Part shown: positions 17,220 to 26,225 of the stretch, one piece after another | Numbering within the stretch: the stretch's first letter is position 1 | Layout: every line of letters begins with the position of its first letter | DNA from: Candidatus Nanopelagicaceae bacterium | GTDB lineage: Bacteria > Actinomycetota > Actinomycetes > Nanopelagicales > Nanopelagicaceae | Reading direction: 5' to 3' | DNA length: 64,000 nucleotides | NCBI GenBank assembly: GCA_018883345.1 | Contig: VEQG01000002.1 | Span: 33,708 to 97,707 of the forward strand | Made by a program: the position numbers and the translations under genes | The notes under the pieces: model-generated | What the model was told of the DNA's origin: nothing | Databases searched by the model: none | What the model saw: only the letters and a program-made list of their open reading frames with translations

Positions 17220-18054
17220 TTTATTCGAGGTAGTTTTTCTGGGGCTAGTACAAGGCCTTACAGAATTCCTTCCTATTTCCTCAAGCGCTCATCTTCGAAT
17301 CGTTGGTGAGTTCTTGCCTAATGCCAAAGATCCTGGGGCAGCTTTCACTGCGATCACTCAGATAGGTACTGAACTAGCTGTCTTGATCTACTTCCGCCGA
17401 GAGATTTTGTCGATTGTCAGAAATTGGACTGCTTTCAATATTCTTCGAAAGCGCAATCTAAATTCAGAGGCTCGTGCTGATAACAAAATGGGTTGGATGA
17501 TAATCATTGGCTCAATCCCAATTTTTTGCTTGGGCTTTCTATTTCAAGACTCAATTAAAACTACCTTCCGCTCACTTACCTTAGTTGCCCTGATGTTAAT
17601 AATCTTCGGTTTGATTCTTGGATTGGCAGATTATGTCGGCGATAATCAAAAGGGGAGCAGGGATTTAAATGTAAAGGAAGCTTTAATGCTGGGATTCGCG
17701 CAATCTTTAGCATTGATTCCTGGAGTTTCAAGATCTGGTGCGACCATTGCAGCAGGTCGTTTATTGGGTTTTAATCGTAGCGCTGCAACTAAATTTTCAT
17801 TCTTTTTGGCCATTCCTGCAGTTTTAGGATCTGGCCTTTATCAGTTGTATCAAGTCATCAGCGATCCGACAACTGAAGTTTATTCATTGGGCGAAACGTT
17901 CATAGCAACAACCATCGCCTTTGCAGTTGGCTATGCAGTTATAGCGTGGCTGATGAAGTACATATCAAAGAAGAGTTTTCAACCATTTGTTATTTATCGT
18001 CTGATTTTAGGTAGTGCTATTTTGATTGCAGTTGCTACTAATTTTCTAAATTAA
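17212..18054 (+). CDS. uppP: undecaprenyl-diphosphatase with probable AUC start
   Basis: The enzyme recycles undecaprenyl diphosphate to the monophosphate lipid carrier for peptidoglycan synthesis. The frame is open from 17182. The conserved N-terminal block GLVQGLTEFLPISSSAHL lies upstream of the first conventional start (TTG at 17314), and no ATG, GTG or TTG exists in frame before it. The ATC at 17212 would give an N-terminus beginning M-T-N-L-F-E-V-V, aligned with normal UppP starts, a 280-residue protein of normal length and an 8-bp overlap with ctaF. Other motifs include PGVSRSGATIAAG, the second catalytic block. Start is inference; the gene itself is certain. It ends in a bidirectional terminator. 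Confidence 0.9.
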   Translation: MTNLFEVVFLGLVQGLTEFLPISSSAHLRIVGEFLPNAKDPGAAFTAITQIGTELAVLIYFRREILSIVRNWTAFNILRKRNLNSEARADNKMGWMIIIGSIPIFCLGFLFQDSIKTTFRSLTLVALMLIIFGLILGLADYVGDNQKGSRDLNVKEALMLGFAQSLALIPGVSRSGATIAAGRLLGFNRSAATKFSFFLAIPAVLGSGLYQLYQVISDPTTEVYSLGETFIATTIAFAVGYAVIAWLMKYISKKSFQPFVIYRLILGSAILIAVATNFLN

Positions 18055-18085
18055 AAACCCCCTGGCAAATAACCAAGGGGTTTTT
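18053..18085. terminator. bidirectional terminator between uppP and qcrB
   Basis: AAAAACCCCCTGG (18053-18065) pairs with CCAAGGGGTTTTT (18073-18085) around a 7-base loop, with A and T tracts on both sides, so it works in both directions. It overlaps the uppP stop codon. It is the only clear terminator at a convergent junction in this window. Confidence 0.93.
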
Positions 18086-18098
18086 AAGAGTTAACTTT

Positions 18099-19685
18099 CT
18101 AGTGATGCGAGTTATCTTCGAGTTCCTTAGCGCTTGGCTTTGGAATCTGGACTGCATTAGCTGCTGACCAATTTGCGCGAAGTTTGGCGCGTAATCTGCC
18201 TGGGCGGCTAACGCCATTTGCATCTACCTCAGGAAGCTCTAGCGCGCCTGCTTGTTCATGTGAAGTCAAAGTCCAGAGCTCTTCTTTTGAAAGCGGCTCA
18301 TGTATTTCTACGAATTCACCATGAGGCAGACGAACCAAACGTCCGGTCTCGCGACCATGAAGCACCAACTCGCGGTCTGCTCGTTGTAGCGATAGGCAAA
18401 TGCGCTTAGTTATAAAGAAAGTCAGAATTGGCAAGACAATAATTCCGATTCGGGTAAACCACATGATGTGATTTATTGAGGAATCAAAGTGAGTAGCAAT
18501 TAGATCATTTCCACCATTTAGCAAAGCTACAAAGAAGAACATCATTACCGCTGCGCCAATCGCAGTACGGTTAGGGACGTTGCGTGGACGATCTAGCAAG
18601 TGATGCTCACGCTTATCTCCAGTGATCCAACTTTCAATCCATGGGTAGAGCGCCATTGGAGTAAAGATCAAACCAGGAATAATTAAACCTGGCAGCAAAA
18701 TATTCCAAGAGATGGTGTAACCAAAGGCATGTGTTTCAAGTGGCGGCGCCATTCGAACCAAACCATCAATCCATCCCATGTAGAAGTCAGGTTGAGAACC
18801 AGCAGAAATTTGACCAGGTGTATACGGGCCATATAACCAAACTGGGTTAATTGATGCCACGGCTCCTAGTAGGGCAGTAATACCGAATACGATGAAGAAG
18901 AATCCACCAGCTTTTGCCATATAAATAGGCATCAATGGATAACCAACTACATTTTTCTCGGTTCGTCCAGGGCCAGGGTACTGAGTGTGCTTCTGATACC
19001 AAACCAACATCAAGTGCGCAGTAATTAACGCCAAGAAAATTCCTGGAAGTAAAAGCACGTGCACTGTATAGATGCGCGGAATAAATGCTTCACCAGGAAA
19101 TGGGCCACCGAAAACAAAGAATGCTAAGTAGCTACCAACAACTGGGAACGCTTGAATAATTGCTTCAGTAATACGAATACCAGTTCCTGAAAGTAGATCA
19201 TCAGGTAATGAGTATCCAAGGAAGCCTTCGATAATTCCAAGAGTTAGTAAGCCGATGCCAATAACCCAGTTGAATTCACGTGGTTTGCGGAATGCTCCGG
19301 TGAAGAAGACGCGAAGCATATGCAGAATCATTCCCGCCATGAAGATCAGAGCAGCCCAGTGATGGATCTGGCGCATTAATAGACCGCCGCGTACATCAAA
19401 TGAAAGATGTAGTGTTGATTCGTATGCCGCCGACATCTTTAAACCTTTAAGTGGTTCGTAAGAGCCGTTATAGATAACTTCTTTAGCTGAAGGATCAAAC
19501 CAGAAAGTAAGAAAGACACCGGTGGCTAAAAGAATAATGAATGAGTAGAGCACGATTTCACCGAGCATGAATGACCAGTGATCAGGGAAGACTTTGGTTA
19601 AATTCTTCTTAAGCCATTTTGCGGCTCCGGTACGTTCGTCGACGTAGTTAGCTATCGCTGCTGGAACTTTTTCTTTAGCACTCAT
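18099..19685 (-). CDS. qcrB: cytochrome bc complex cytochrome b subunit
   Basis: The 528-residue cytochrome b holds two b hemes and the quinol sites. Eight or so transmembrane helices, heme-ligating histidines in RQIHHWAALIFMAGMILH and in VHVLLLPGIFLALITAH, and the long hydrophilic actinobacterial C-terminal tail (after about residue 430) are visible. It passes electrons from menaquinol to the Rieske protein and QcrC. The ATG overlaps the qcrA stop (ATGA). It is the last gene of ctaE-qcrC-qcrA-qcrB and ends 14 bp beyond the shared terminator. Confidence 0.95.
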   Translation of the reverse strand: MSAKEKVPAAIANYVDERTGAAKWLKKNLTKVFPDHWSFMLGEIVLYSFIILLATGVFLTFWFDPSAKEVIYNGSYEPLKGLKMSAAYESTLHLSFDVRGGLLMRQIHHWAALIFMAGMILHMLRVFFTGAFRKPREFNWVIGIGLLTLGIIEGFLGYSLPDDLLSGTGIRITEAIIQAFPVVGSYLAFFVFGGPFPGEAFIPRIYTVHVLLLPGIFLALITAHLMLVWYQKHTQYPGPGRTEKNVVGYPLMPIYMAKAGGFFFIVFGITALLGAVASINPVWLYGPYTPGQISAGSQPDFYMGWIDGLVRMAPPLETHAFGYTISWNILLPGLIIPGLIFTPMALYPWIESWITGDKREHHLLDRPRNVPNRTAIGAAVMMFFFVALLNGGNDLIATHFDSSINHIMWFTRIGIIVLPILTFFITKRICLSLQRADRELVLHGRETGRLVRLPHGEFVEIHEPLSKEELWTLTSHEQAGALELPEVDANGVSRPGRLRAKLRANWSAANAVQIPKPSAKELEDNSHH

Positions 19686-20689
19686 TTGCTATCACGCTCC
19701 CAATAACTTGGACCAACAGATTCGGTAAATGGTTGTTTAGCAATTAGGTAGCCCTCGGAATCTACTGTGATTGCTAATTGCGGTAGTGGTCTTGCAGCTG
19801 GACCGAAGATAACCTTCGCAGCACGTGTCACATCAAAAGTTGATTGATGGCAAGGACAGAGCAGGTGATGCGTTGATTGTTCGTACAACGCAACTGCGCA
19901 ACCCATATGTGAGCAAATCTTTGAAAAAGCGATGATGCCTTCGTAAGTCCATGAGAGTCGCTCCGCATCAAGATTGAAATCTTCTGGACGTAATCTGATA
20001 AGCAGTACTGGATCTTTGGCAATGTCATTTAATGAACGATGCTCCGGGTGATCCACCTCAGGAAGAGTTTGAACTACTGCGCCAACTTCCAGTTCGGAGG
20101 CTTTAATTGGGCGATCACCTGGATCGGTAACTAGGCGAGTTCCTGCTTTCCAAGAGGTTTTTTCAAGCTCTTTTTCAGGCAATGGGCCTAAATCGCGAAG
20201 CATAATGATTGGACCTAAACCAACTAGGCCAAGGGCTGCACCAAGTGTTCGTTTAATTAATGGACGACGACCAATTCCAGCCGCCGCTGCCTGTGTCTTA
20301 ACTGTTTCAACAAATTCTTTACGATCTTCATCGGCAGATCTAAATTCATGACGTTGTGCAACGACTTCAGTATCTGGCATCAATTGACGAGCCCAGGCAA
20401 CTGCACCTAAACCAATAAATAAAAATGCGCCAGCGAGACCTAAGCCAAGAAGTAATTGTTGAATATTCATATTTCCAAGTAATGGAATGAATGCAAATAC
20501 ATCTTTCTTGATGAAGAAATAGCTGTAGATGAAGAGAATTGTGCTTAAAGCAGAGAGTGCAAATAGGGAAGCGACTTGGCGTTCTGCGCGCTTCTCCGCT
20601 TTTGGATCTTCATCTGCACGACGATGAACGTGTTCTGGTAGGCCAGGATTTTCTACTGGATTTCCCATTGGGTTTAATTCCTTTGACAC
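19682..20689 (-). CDS. qcrA: Rieske iron-sulfur subunit of the cytochrome bc complex
   Basis: The 335-residue protein has three predicted transmembrane helices (about 40-58, 70-95 and 150-170), the actinobacterial form, and a C-terminal Rieske domain. The 2Fe-2S ligands are seen in CSHMGCAVAL and LLCPCHQSTFD. The GTG start at 20689 is one base after the qcrC stop; an ATG seven codons later (20668) has a better AAAGGA ribosome site 10 bp upstream and may be the true start. It moves electrons from quinol to the diheme cytochrome QcrC. Confidence 0.94.
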   Translation of the reverse strand: MSKELNPMGNPVENPGLPEHVHRRADEDPKAEKRAERQVASLFALSALSTILFIYSYFFIKKDVFAFIPLLGNMNIQQLLLGLGLAGAFLFIGLGAVAWARQLMPDTEVVAQRHEFRSADEDRKEFVETVKTQAAAAGIGRRPLIKRTLGAALGLVGLGPIIMLRDLGPLPEKELEKTSWKAGTRLVTDPGDRPIKASELEVGAVVQTLPEVDHPEHRSLNDIAKDPVLLIRLRPEDFNLDAERLSWTYEGIIAFSKICSHMGCAVALYEQSTHHLLCPCHQSTFDVTRAAKVIFGPAARPLPQLAITVDSEGYLIAKQPFTESVGPSYWERDSK

Positions 20690-20690
20690 G

Positions 20691-21482
20691 TTATCTCGCT
20701 TTCGATGCTAGCCAGACTGCAATTCCAATCAACAGTCCAAGTCCAAAAATCCAACCAAAAAGACCTTCAGTTACGGGACCAACGCGACCAAGTGCAATTC
20801 CACCTTGCGCAGGTTCTTGCTCTGCATTCTTGATCCATTTGATAATTGAAAGTTTCTCTTCAGGTGTAAGAGTCTTATCTGAGAAAACTGGCATTGCTTG
20901 CGGTCCAGTAATCATTGCTTCATAGATATGTACTGGTTCAACGCCCATCAAAGTTGGTGCATATTTACCTTTAGTAAGTGCACCACCTTGCGCTGCGAAG
21001 TTATGGCACATTGCGCAGTTGGTTCGGAATAGCTCTCCACCTTCTGCCAAATTTCCATCGCGTTCGTAATTTAATTGTTCGTCAGTTGGAATTGCAGGGC
21101 CAGGCGCTAAGGATGCGACATATGCAGCCAGCGCCGCAGTCTCTTCAGCGTCATAAACTGGTGTTTTACGCATAGCTTGGACAGACATATCTGCCATTGG
21201 CATACGACCAGTTGCTACTTGGAAATCTACTGATGCTGCGCCAACTCCAATTAGTGATGGCGCAATGTCAGAACCTTCCGCATTTAAACCATGGCATGAA
21301 GAGCAACCTTTAAGGAAAATCTCACGACCTTCTTCGATCTGAGCTGATCTTGATTCTGCAGTTGGCTGGCTTTTGCTTTCAGCGCTTGCCGAGAGAGCTG
21401 AGAATGTTGAACCTACCGAAATCAATGCAAGCAGTAGAAGTACCGGTGATGCGAACCGAGCTTTGCGAAAACGCGAAATCAT
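20691..21482 (-). CDS. qcrC: diheme cytochrome c subunit of the bc complex
   Basis: The 263-residue protein has an N-terminal signal anchor, two c-type heme motifs (CSSCH at 60-64 and CAMCH at 156-160), each followed by a Met-containing ligand region, and a C-terminal transmembrane helix (about 241-259). Two hemes in one chain replace a soluble cytochrome c, so electrons go straight to CtaC in a bc-aa3 supercomplex. No separate cytochrome c gene is near. It starts 18 bp after ctaE ends; an AAGGA overlapping the ctaE stop is a weak ribosome site. Confidence 0.96.
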   Translation of the reverse strand: MISRFRKARFASPVLLLLALISVGSTFSALSASAESKSQPTAESRSAQIEEGREIFLKGCSSCHGLNAEGSDIAPSLIGVGAASVDFQVATGRMPMADMSVQAMRKTPVYDAEETAALAAYVASLAPGPAIPTDEQLNYERDGNLAEGGELFRTNCAMCHNFAAQGGALTKGKYAPTLMGVEPVHIYEAMITGPQAMPVFSDKTLTPEEKLSIIKWIKNAEQEPAQGGIALGRVGPVTEGLFGWIFGLGLLIGIAVWLASKAR

Positions 21483-21500
21483 TTTGTTCTATACCGATCC

Positions 21501-22142
21501 TTACTTAATTAAATAGATTGCTGAGAAAAGTGCGATCCAAACAACGTCTACGAAGTGCCAGTAGTAAGAAACCACGATTGCAGTTGTTGCTTGAGAATGT
21601 CCGAAACGTCTTGCCTTTGCTACGCGAATCATGACCAGAAGGAAGGCGATTAATCCACCGGTCACGTGAAGACCGTGAAATCCAGTTGCTAAGTAGAAAA
21701 CAGAACCATAGGCATTGGAAGAAAGAGTTAAGCCCTCTTCAACTAGATGCGCATATTCATACACCTGACCGGCAATAAAGAAAGCACCCATTAAGAATGT
21801 GAGTGTGAACCATTCACGCATTCCCCATTTGCCAATTTGTAATAACGAACCGCTACGACGTGGTTGGAATCGCTCAGCAGCGAATACTCCGAATTGGCAG
21901 GTGAGAGAAGATAGAACCAACACGGTGGTATTGATTGCTGCGAATGGAATATTGAGAATCTCAGTTGACTCAAACCAAATCTCAGGGCCCTGTACTGCAC
22001 GAGTTGTGAAATACATGGCAAAGAGCGCAGCGAAGAACATCAATTCAGAAGAGAGCCAAACGATGGTTCCGACTGCAACGAGATTTGGGCGATTTACCTG
22101 ATGGCCGCCCACGGTGCTTGTCGCATTTGAAGCATTAGACAT
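21501..22142 (-). CDS. ctaE: cytochrome c oxidase subunit III
   Basis: The 213-residue membrane subunit has about five helices and the family blocks [20 protein letters not shown] near the N-terminus and [13 protein letters not shown] and [14 protein letters not shown] near the C-terminus. I chose the ATG at 22142, which gives the usual M-S-N-A-S start; an upstream open start at 22211 adds 23 residues unlike the family. GATAAT lies at -13 to -8 from 22142 and no ribosome site is present, so it may also be leaderless. It leads the ctaE-qcrC-qcrA-qcrB operon. Confidence 0.95.
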   Translation of the reverse strand: MSNASNATSTVGGHQVNRPNLVAVGTIVWLSSELMFFAALFAMYFTTRAVQGPEIWFESTEILNIPFAAINTTVLVLSSLTCQFGVFAAERFQPRRSGSLLQIGKWGMREWFTLTFLMGAFFIAGQVYEYAHLVEEGLTLSSNAYGSVFYLATGFHGLHVTGGLIAFLLVMIRVAKARRFGHSQATTAIVVSYYWHFVDVVWIALFSAIYLIK

Positions 22143-22280
22143 GGGGGGAATTATCGCGGAAATGACGCTTAAACTCACATCTTTAAGCTTCAAAACCCCA
22201 GGAATTACCACTCAAACTTGGTGAAACGGCTCACCTGAGAAATGCGCCATTTTGGGTCAAAACGAGCAGGGTTGGGGTCC

Positions 22281-22286
22281 TAGAAT
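22281..22286 (+). promoter_or_regulatory. leaderless -10 box for the receiver-like gene
   Basis: TAGAAT is at exactly -12 to -7 of the ATG at 22293, with no Shine-Dalgarno between. Confidence 0.65.
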
Positions 22287-22292
22287 TGCCGT

Positions 22293-22703
22293 ATGAACGC
22301 ACGCGTACTCATCTACTCAGATGATTCATCAGTTCGTGGTGCCATCAAGGCAGCCTTGGGCTCAAAGCTAGCTGCTGATCTGCCAATCGAAACCATTGAA
22401 TTTGCAACTGCGGATGCGCTTCGCCAATATGTCGACCAAACCGATACCAAAGGCCAAGTTCGCGCCGATCTATTTATTTTAGATGGCGAGGCAGTTCCAG
22501 AAGGCGGAATCGGAGTGGCTCGCCAATTGAAAGACGAAGTATTTAATTGCCCACCATCAATCGTCTTGATTGCTCGTCAATCTGATTCTTGGTTGGCAGC
22601 ATGGTCAAGAGCAGAAGCATCGCTGCAACATCCTGTCGATGCCTTTGCATTAGCTAAGACAGCTACCGAACTTCTACGCGCTCGTTTCTTAGCGAACGCT
22701 TAA
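22293..22703 (+). CDS. receiver-like (pseudo-receiver) domain protein
   Basis: The 136-residue single-domain protein reads like a response-regulator receiver: an acidic pair D10-D11 after the first strand (VLIYSDD), an Asp at 64 in the phosphoacceptor position (LFILDGEAVPEGG), then alternating helices and strands. The usual invariant Lys before Pro near the end is replaced by His (LQHPVD, H113), so phosphorylation chemistry is doubtful. No histidine kinase or output domain is nearby. It lies between ctaE and trpD, a position that I believe is shared with other Actinobacteria. Expression appears leaderless. Function unknown. Confidence 0.65.
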   Translation: MNARVLIYSDDSSVRGAIKAALGSKLAADLPIETIEFATADALRQYVDQTDTKGQVRADLFILDGEAVPEGGIGVARQLKDEVFNCPPSIVLIARQSDSWLAAWSRAEASLQHPVDAFALAKTATELLRARFLANA

Positions 22704-22726
22704 TTAAATTTCTTAAGGGCGCAAGT

Positions 22727-23764
22727 ATGTCTTGGAATCGCGCTTTTGAGCTTCTTGATAATTATTTAGATTTACCGACAGAGTTAGTGCGCGAATTGAT
22801 GCGCGATATTTTGGAGGGACGTGCCAACCCGGAGGATTTAAAGCGGTTCTTACTTGCCCTTAAGGAAAAAGGTGAGACCTCCGACGAGGTAGGAGCTTTA
22901 GTTGCTGAGATGTACGAGCACTCTGCTCCGATAAATATCTCGCAACGAGCAGTAGATATTGTCGGTACTGGTGGCGATAAATTTAACACCATCAACATTT
23001 CAACGATGTCAGCAATTGTTGCAGCAGCAGCTGGCGCGGTGGTCGTAAAACATGGCAACCGTGCCGCATCCTCAAAGTCTGGTTCAGCGGATTTACTTGA
23101 GGCGCTGGGAGTTGCAATAAATCTAGATGGCAAATTGGTTGAGGAATGCGTTGCTGAACTTCGAATCGGATTTTGTTTTGCACCGAATTTTCATCCATCG
23201 ATGCGCCATGCAGCTCCGGTGCGTAAAGAGCTTGGCGTTCCAACCGTGTTTAATATTTTGGGGCCATTAGCTAATCCAGCCAAACCGAAGTCAGCTGCAA
23301 TTGGCGTAGCTAACGATCGGATGCACTTGGTTATGGCGCAAGTACTGGGAGATCGCGGTGTGGATGGTTTTGTTTTCCGTGGCGATGATGGCTTGGATGA
23401 GTTGACGTTAACAACCACCACCCAAGTGTTAACAATAGGAAATGGGGAGATTGAATCAGGTCTAATCGACCCACCAAATTTTGGTATTTCCTATTCACCA
23501 ATTGAGAAATTAGTAGGAGGCGAAGCATCAGATAATGCCAAAATCGCCCTGGCGGTTTTTGCAGGAGAAAAGGGCGCTCCACGAGATGCCACAATTTTAA
23601 ATTCTGCAGCGGCTATAGCTGCATATAACAATGACGCAGAATTGGATTTAGCCACTCGTTTCGAAGAGGGAATTGCCGCCGCTATGGAAGCGATTGATTC
23701 TGGTGCGGCACTTGATTTATTAAATCGCTGGGTTAAATTGACTCAAGCGATAGCGAAATCATAA
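22727..23764 (+). CDS. trpD: anthranilate phosphoribosyltransferase
   Basis: The 345-residue enzyme makes phosphoribosyl-anthranilate in tryptophan biosynthesis. The PRPP/Mg-binding blocks are present: VGTGGDKFNTINIST near residue 84, KHGNRAASSKSGSADLLEALG near 110 and, further on, FHPSMRHAAPVRKELGVPTVFN. Length is normal. AAGGG lies about 8 bp before the ATG, and the gap to the receiver-like gene is 23 bp, so the two may be co-transcribed. Other trp genes are not in the window. The 3' end overlaps the convergent nuclease gene by 22 bp. Confidence 0.95.
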   Translation: MSWNRAFELLDNYLDLPTELVRELMRDILEGRANPEDLKRFLLALKEKGETSDEVGALVAEMYEHSAPINISQRAVDIVGTGGDKFNTINISTMSAIVAAAAGAVVVKHGNRAASSKSGSADLLEALGVAINLDGKLVEECVAELRIGFCFAPNFHPSMRHAAPVRKELGVPTVFNILGPLANPAKPKSAAIGVANDRMHLVMAQVLGDRGVDGFVFRGDDGLDELTLTTTTQVLTIGNGEIESGLIDPPNFGISYSPIEKLVGGEASDNAKIALAVFAGEKGAPRDATILNSAAAIAAYNNDAELDLATRFEEGIAAAMEAIDSGAALDLLNRWVKLTQAIAKS

Positions 23765-25449
23765 TTAGAGATACGGGCGGCTTGCGAGTTAGGTCCGAAG
23801 AGGGCGTAAGAGTATTCGCCTTCAACTTTTACCAATCTAACGCCTTCGCTCTCTAAGTAATTTAGGATCAACTCAACTTCTTCATAATTTACTTGTTGCA
23901 GAAAGCCATTATTCAGAACCTGTTCAGCGATTAATTCAAGAGACTCAATTGCCGAAGCCGCAGATGTAGTTGGAGTCGAGATGTTGGTAGCCGCGAGCCG
24001 TCCATATTTGATCGAAGCAAATTCCCAATAATCTCCCGCCGGCTTTGCGACTATTAATTCTGGAATTTTCGCAATTGAATTTAGCCTTTCGATTCGGGCT
24101 GCCGCACGTAGTAAGTACGAATAGCGATCCCGCACCTCAATTGCTTCCTCAAATTTTTCCAATAGGGAAAGTTCTGCCATCTTTGAATTTGAGAAGTCAT
24201 GCATGGTTCGAAAATCGACCTCTAAAAGATTTTGATATTTAGAAATCAAGTCATTGTAAGAGGCGATGGATTGATGTCCGATACATGGGGCGCCACACTT
24301 ATTGATCTCAAAGAGGATGCAGGGTGGCGCTGTTTTTATGCTCTTTTCAGTAATTTTTGGTTTGCACTGACGAATTGGCAGATATTCATGAATCGCGGCG
24401 ATTGCAGACTCGATAGCGGCGCCACCAGCGATTGGCCCGATAACTCCAGCTGGATCAACCGGTGCACCCTTTGAAATAACCAATCTCGGGAATGTTTCAT
24501 CGGTTAATTTAATCCAAGCAACTCGCTCGGGATTTCTGGAGCGACGGTTATACCTAGGTTGCGCTCCTTGAATTAGTCGAAGTTCGCGAACCTGCGCCTC
24601 TAGTGCGGTTGGGGTGATTATGCAGTCGATGCGCTCGGTTATTTGAATCATCTCTCGTATGCGTTTACGAGTCTCACCTGCAGTGAAATATGTTCTTACT
24701 CGCGATTTAAGATTCTTAGAGGTGCCGACATACAGCGGATCTCCTTTGGCGTCTTTGAAGATATAAACACCCGGTGAAGCTGGAATATTTGCGGCTAAAT
24801 GCTTCTTTGCAGCTTGAGCTTTGGTAATTCGATTAGAAAATTCTTTAAGTTCTTCCAGAGTAAATATCCCGAACGAACCTAATCTTTCGATGAGACCATG
24901 AAATACAGATACTGTGGCACGAACATCATCCAGAGCTCTGTGAGTGGGTGCAGTATCGGTGCGAAAAAATTGAGAGAGCGTTTCTAGTTTGTAGTTTCGA
25001 ACTTCATCCTTAGTTAATACTTGGCGTGCAATTTTCACGGTGTCCAACACTTGATATTTAGGGAAGTTATATCCAAGTGCGGTGGCAGCTGCGCGCAAGA
25101 ATCCGATATCAAAAGGTGCGTTATGTGCTACGAGAACGGTTTCGGATTCATTTCCAAGAAATTCAAGTAGTTGCGGAAAGACTTCTTCGATCTTTGGAGC
25201 TGGTAATAACATCGCCTCGGTTATCCCAGTCAGAACCGTTATAAAAGGCGGTAAGGGAACGCCTGGGTTAACTAAAGTTTGAAATTCACCGATTACCTGG
25301 CCACCGCAGACCTTTTGTGCGCCAATCTCGGTTATGGCATTTAAACCTGGCGAACCTCCTGTGGTTTCGAGGTCAACGATTACAAAGGTAGTGGCAGCAA
25401 GAGGGCGCCCTAAATCATCAAAGCTTGCCTGCCATGACACCTCATTCAC
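23743..25449 (-). CDS. DnaQ-type DEDD exonuclease fused to UvrC-like GIY-YIG domain
   Basis: The 568-residue protein has an N-terminal 3'-5' exonuclease domain (about residues 15-185) with ExoI FVIVDLETTGG, ExoII AHNAPFDIGFL and ExoIII HRALDDVRA, so the DEDDh residues are present. A GIY-YIG nuclease-like domain follows from about residue 223 (SPGVYIF...PLYVGTSKNLKSR), and then a region like the UvrC N-terminal half with Cys motifs. The fusion is common in Actinobacteria and is presumed to act in DNA repair or proofreading; its role is not well established. It starts at GTG 25449, with TACTCT at -13 to -8 and no ribosome site. Confidence 0.88.
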   Translation of the reverse strand: MNEVSWQASFDDLGRPLAATTFVIVDLETTGGSPGLNAITEIGAQKVCGGQVIGEFQTLVNPGVPLPPFITVLTGITEAMLLPAPKIEEVFPQLLEFLGNESETVLVAHNAPFDIGFLRAAATALGYNFPKYQVLDTVKIARQVLTKDEVRNYKLETLSQFFRTDTAPTHRALDDVRATVSVFHGLIERLGSFGIFTLEELKEFSNRITKAQAAKKHLAANIPASPGVYIFKDAKGDPLYVGTSKNLKSRVRTYFTAGETRKRIREMIQITERIDCIITPTALEAQVRELRLIQGAQPRYNRRSRNPERVAWIKLTDETFPRLVISKGAPVDPAGVIGPIAGGAAIESAIAAIHEYLPIRQCKPKITEKSIKTAPPCILFEINKCGAPCIGHQSIASYNDLISKYQNLLEVDFRTMHDFSNSKMAELSLLEKFEEAIEVRDRYSYLLRAAARIERLNSIAKIPELIVAKPAGDYWEFASIKYGRLAATNISTPTTSAASAIESLELIAEQVLNNGFLQQVNYEEVELILNYLESEGVRLVKVEGEYSYALFGPNSQAARISNYDFAIA

Positions 25450-25472
25450 AATCTGAAGAGTAAATTAAAGCC
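25450..25472. promoter_or_regulatory. 23-bp bidirectional leaderless promoter, nuclease/esterase
   Basis: TACTCT on the minus strand (25457-25462) lies at -13 to -8 of the nuclease GTG. TAAATT on the plus strand (25461-25466) lies at -12 to -7 of the esterase ATG. The two hexamers share two base pairs, so RNA polymerase cannot open both at once. Confidence 0.75.
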
Positions 25473-26225
25473 ATGACAACTGCACCTCATGGATGGTTAT
25501 CGGATTTTGCGGCTGATGGAAGTGGCCCAAATGCAAAAACAGGAATTGTGCTTGTACATGGTTTTACGGGTTCACCAGCTGCGATGCGCCCGTGGGCGCA
25601 TTTCTTGAATGATCGTGGTTACACAGTGAGAGTGCCTCGTCTGCCTGGTCACGGCACTAATTGGCAAGATTTAAATGAAGTTTCTTGGCAAGAGTGGCCA
25701 GATCGTGCAAGCAAAGATGTTGAAGAGCTTCTTGCAAAATGCGATCGAGTTTACGTATTCGCACTCTCCATGGGTGGGGCAACTTCGATTCAAGTTGCCC
25801 ATAGATTCGGAGAGAAAATCGCCGGTTTAGTTTTTGTTAATCCGATGATTACTATCAAAGGTCCGGCGCAATATTTTCTGCCATTAATTTCCAAATTTGT
25901 ACCAAAATTAAAGGCAGTTGGAGGAGATATCAAACGTCCAGGTTCGAGTGAGTGGTCATACGATGCATTGCCATTAAAGGGCGTGGTACAGCTTAGAAAA
26001 TTGCTTAAAGATTCAAGGGCAAAACTTCCTGAAATCAAGGCACCATTCATGATTTTTCACTCTAAAGATGACCATGTACTTCCGGTTTATAACACTGATA
26101 TTTACATGAATGAGATTGGTTCAACGCAAAAGCAACGGATTGAATTAATTAATAGTTACCATGTCGCAACTGTTGATTATGATGCTGACATAATTTTTGA
26201 AAATTCGTTATTGATGTTGGCTTAA
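25473..26225 (+). CDS. alpha/beta-hydrolase, carboxylesterase/monoacylglycerol lipase-like
   Basis: The 250-residue soluble hydrolase has the oxyanion motif HGFTG at 29-33, a nucleophile elbow ALSMGG with Ser99 (the first Gly of the usual G-x-S-x-G is Ala), an acidic residue in HSKDDHVLP (D199/D200) and catalytic His230 in NSYHVAT. It resembles the Est30/YvaK-type carboxylesterases and monoacylglycerol lipases. The substrate is probably a short or medium acyl ester. The start at 25473 is supported by TAAATT at -12 to -7. It ends 4 bp inside the convergent DUF3046 gene. Confidence 0.87.
   Translation: MTTAPHGWLSDFAADGSGPNAKTGIVLVHGFTGSPAAMRPWAHFLNDRGYTVRVPRLPGHGTNWQDLNEVSWQEWPDRASKDVEELLAKCDRVYVFALSMGGATSIQVAHRFGEKIAGLVFVNPMITIKGPAQYFLPLISKFVPKLKAVGGDIKRPGSSEWSYDALPLKGVVQLRKLLKDSRAKLPEIKAPFMIFHSKDDHVLPVYNTDIYMNEIGSTQKQRIELINSYHVATVDYDADIIFENSLLMLA

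Noticed and set aside
22143-22211. Upstream extension of ctaE
   Set aside because: The 23 extra residues do not look like subunit III, and the ATG at 22142 gives a standard N-terminus.
22761-23594. Minus-strand open frames inside trpD
   Set aside because: They are complementary shadows of a well-conserved gene, with no start signals or family motifs.
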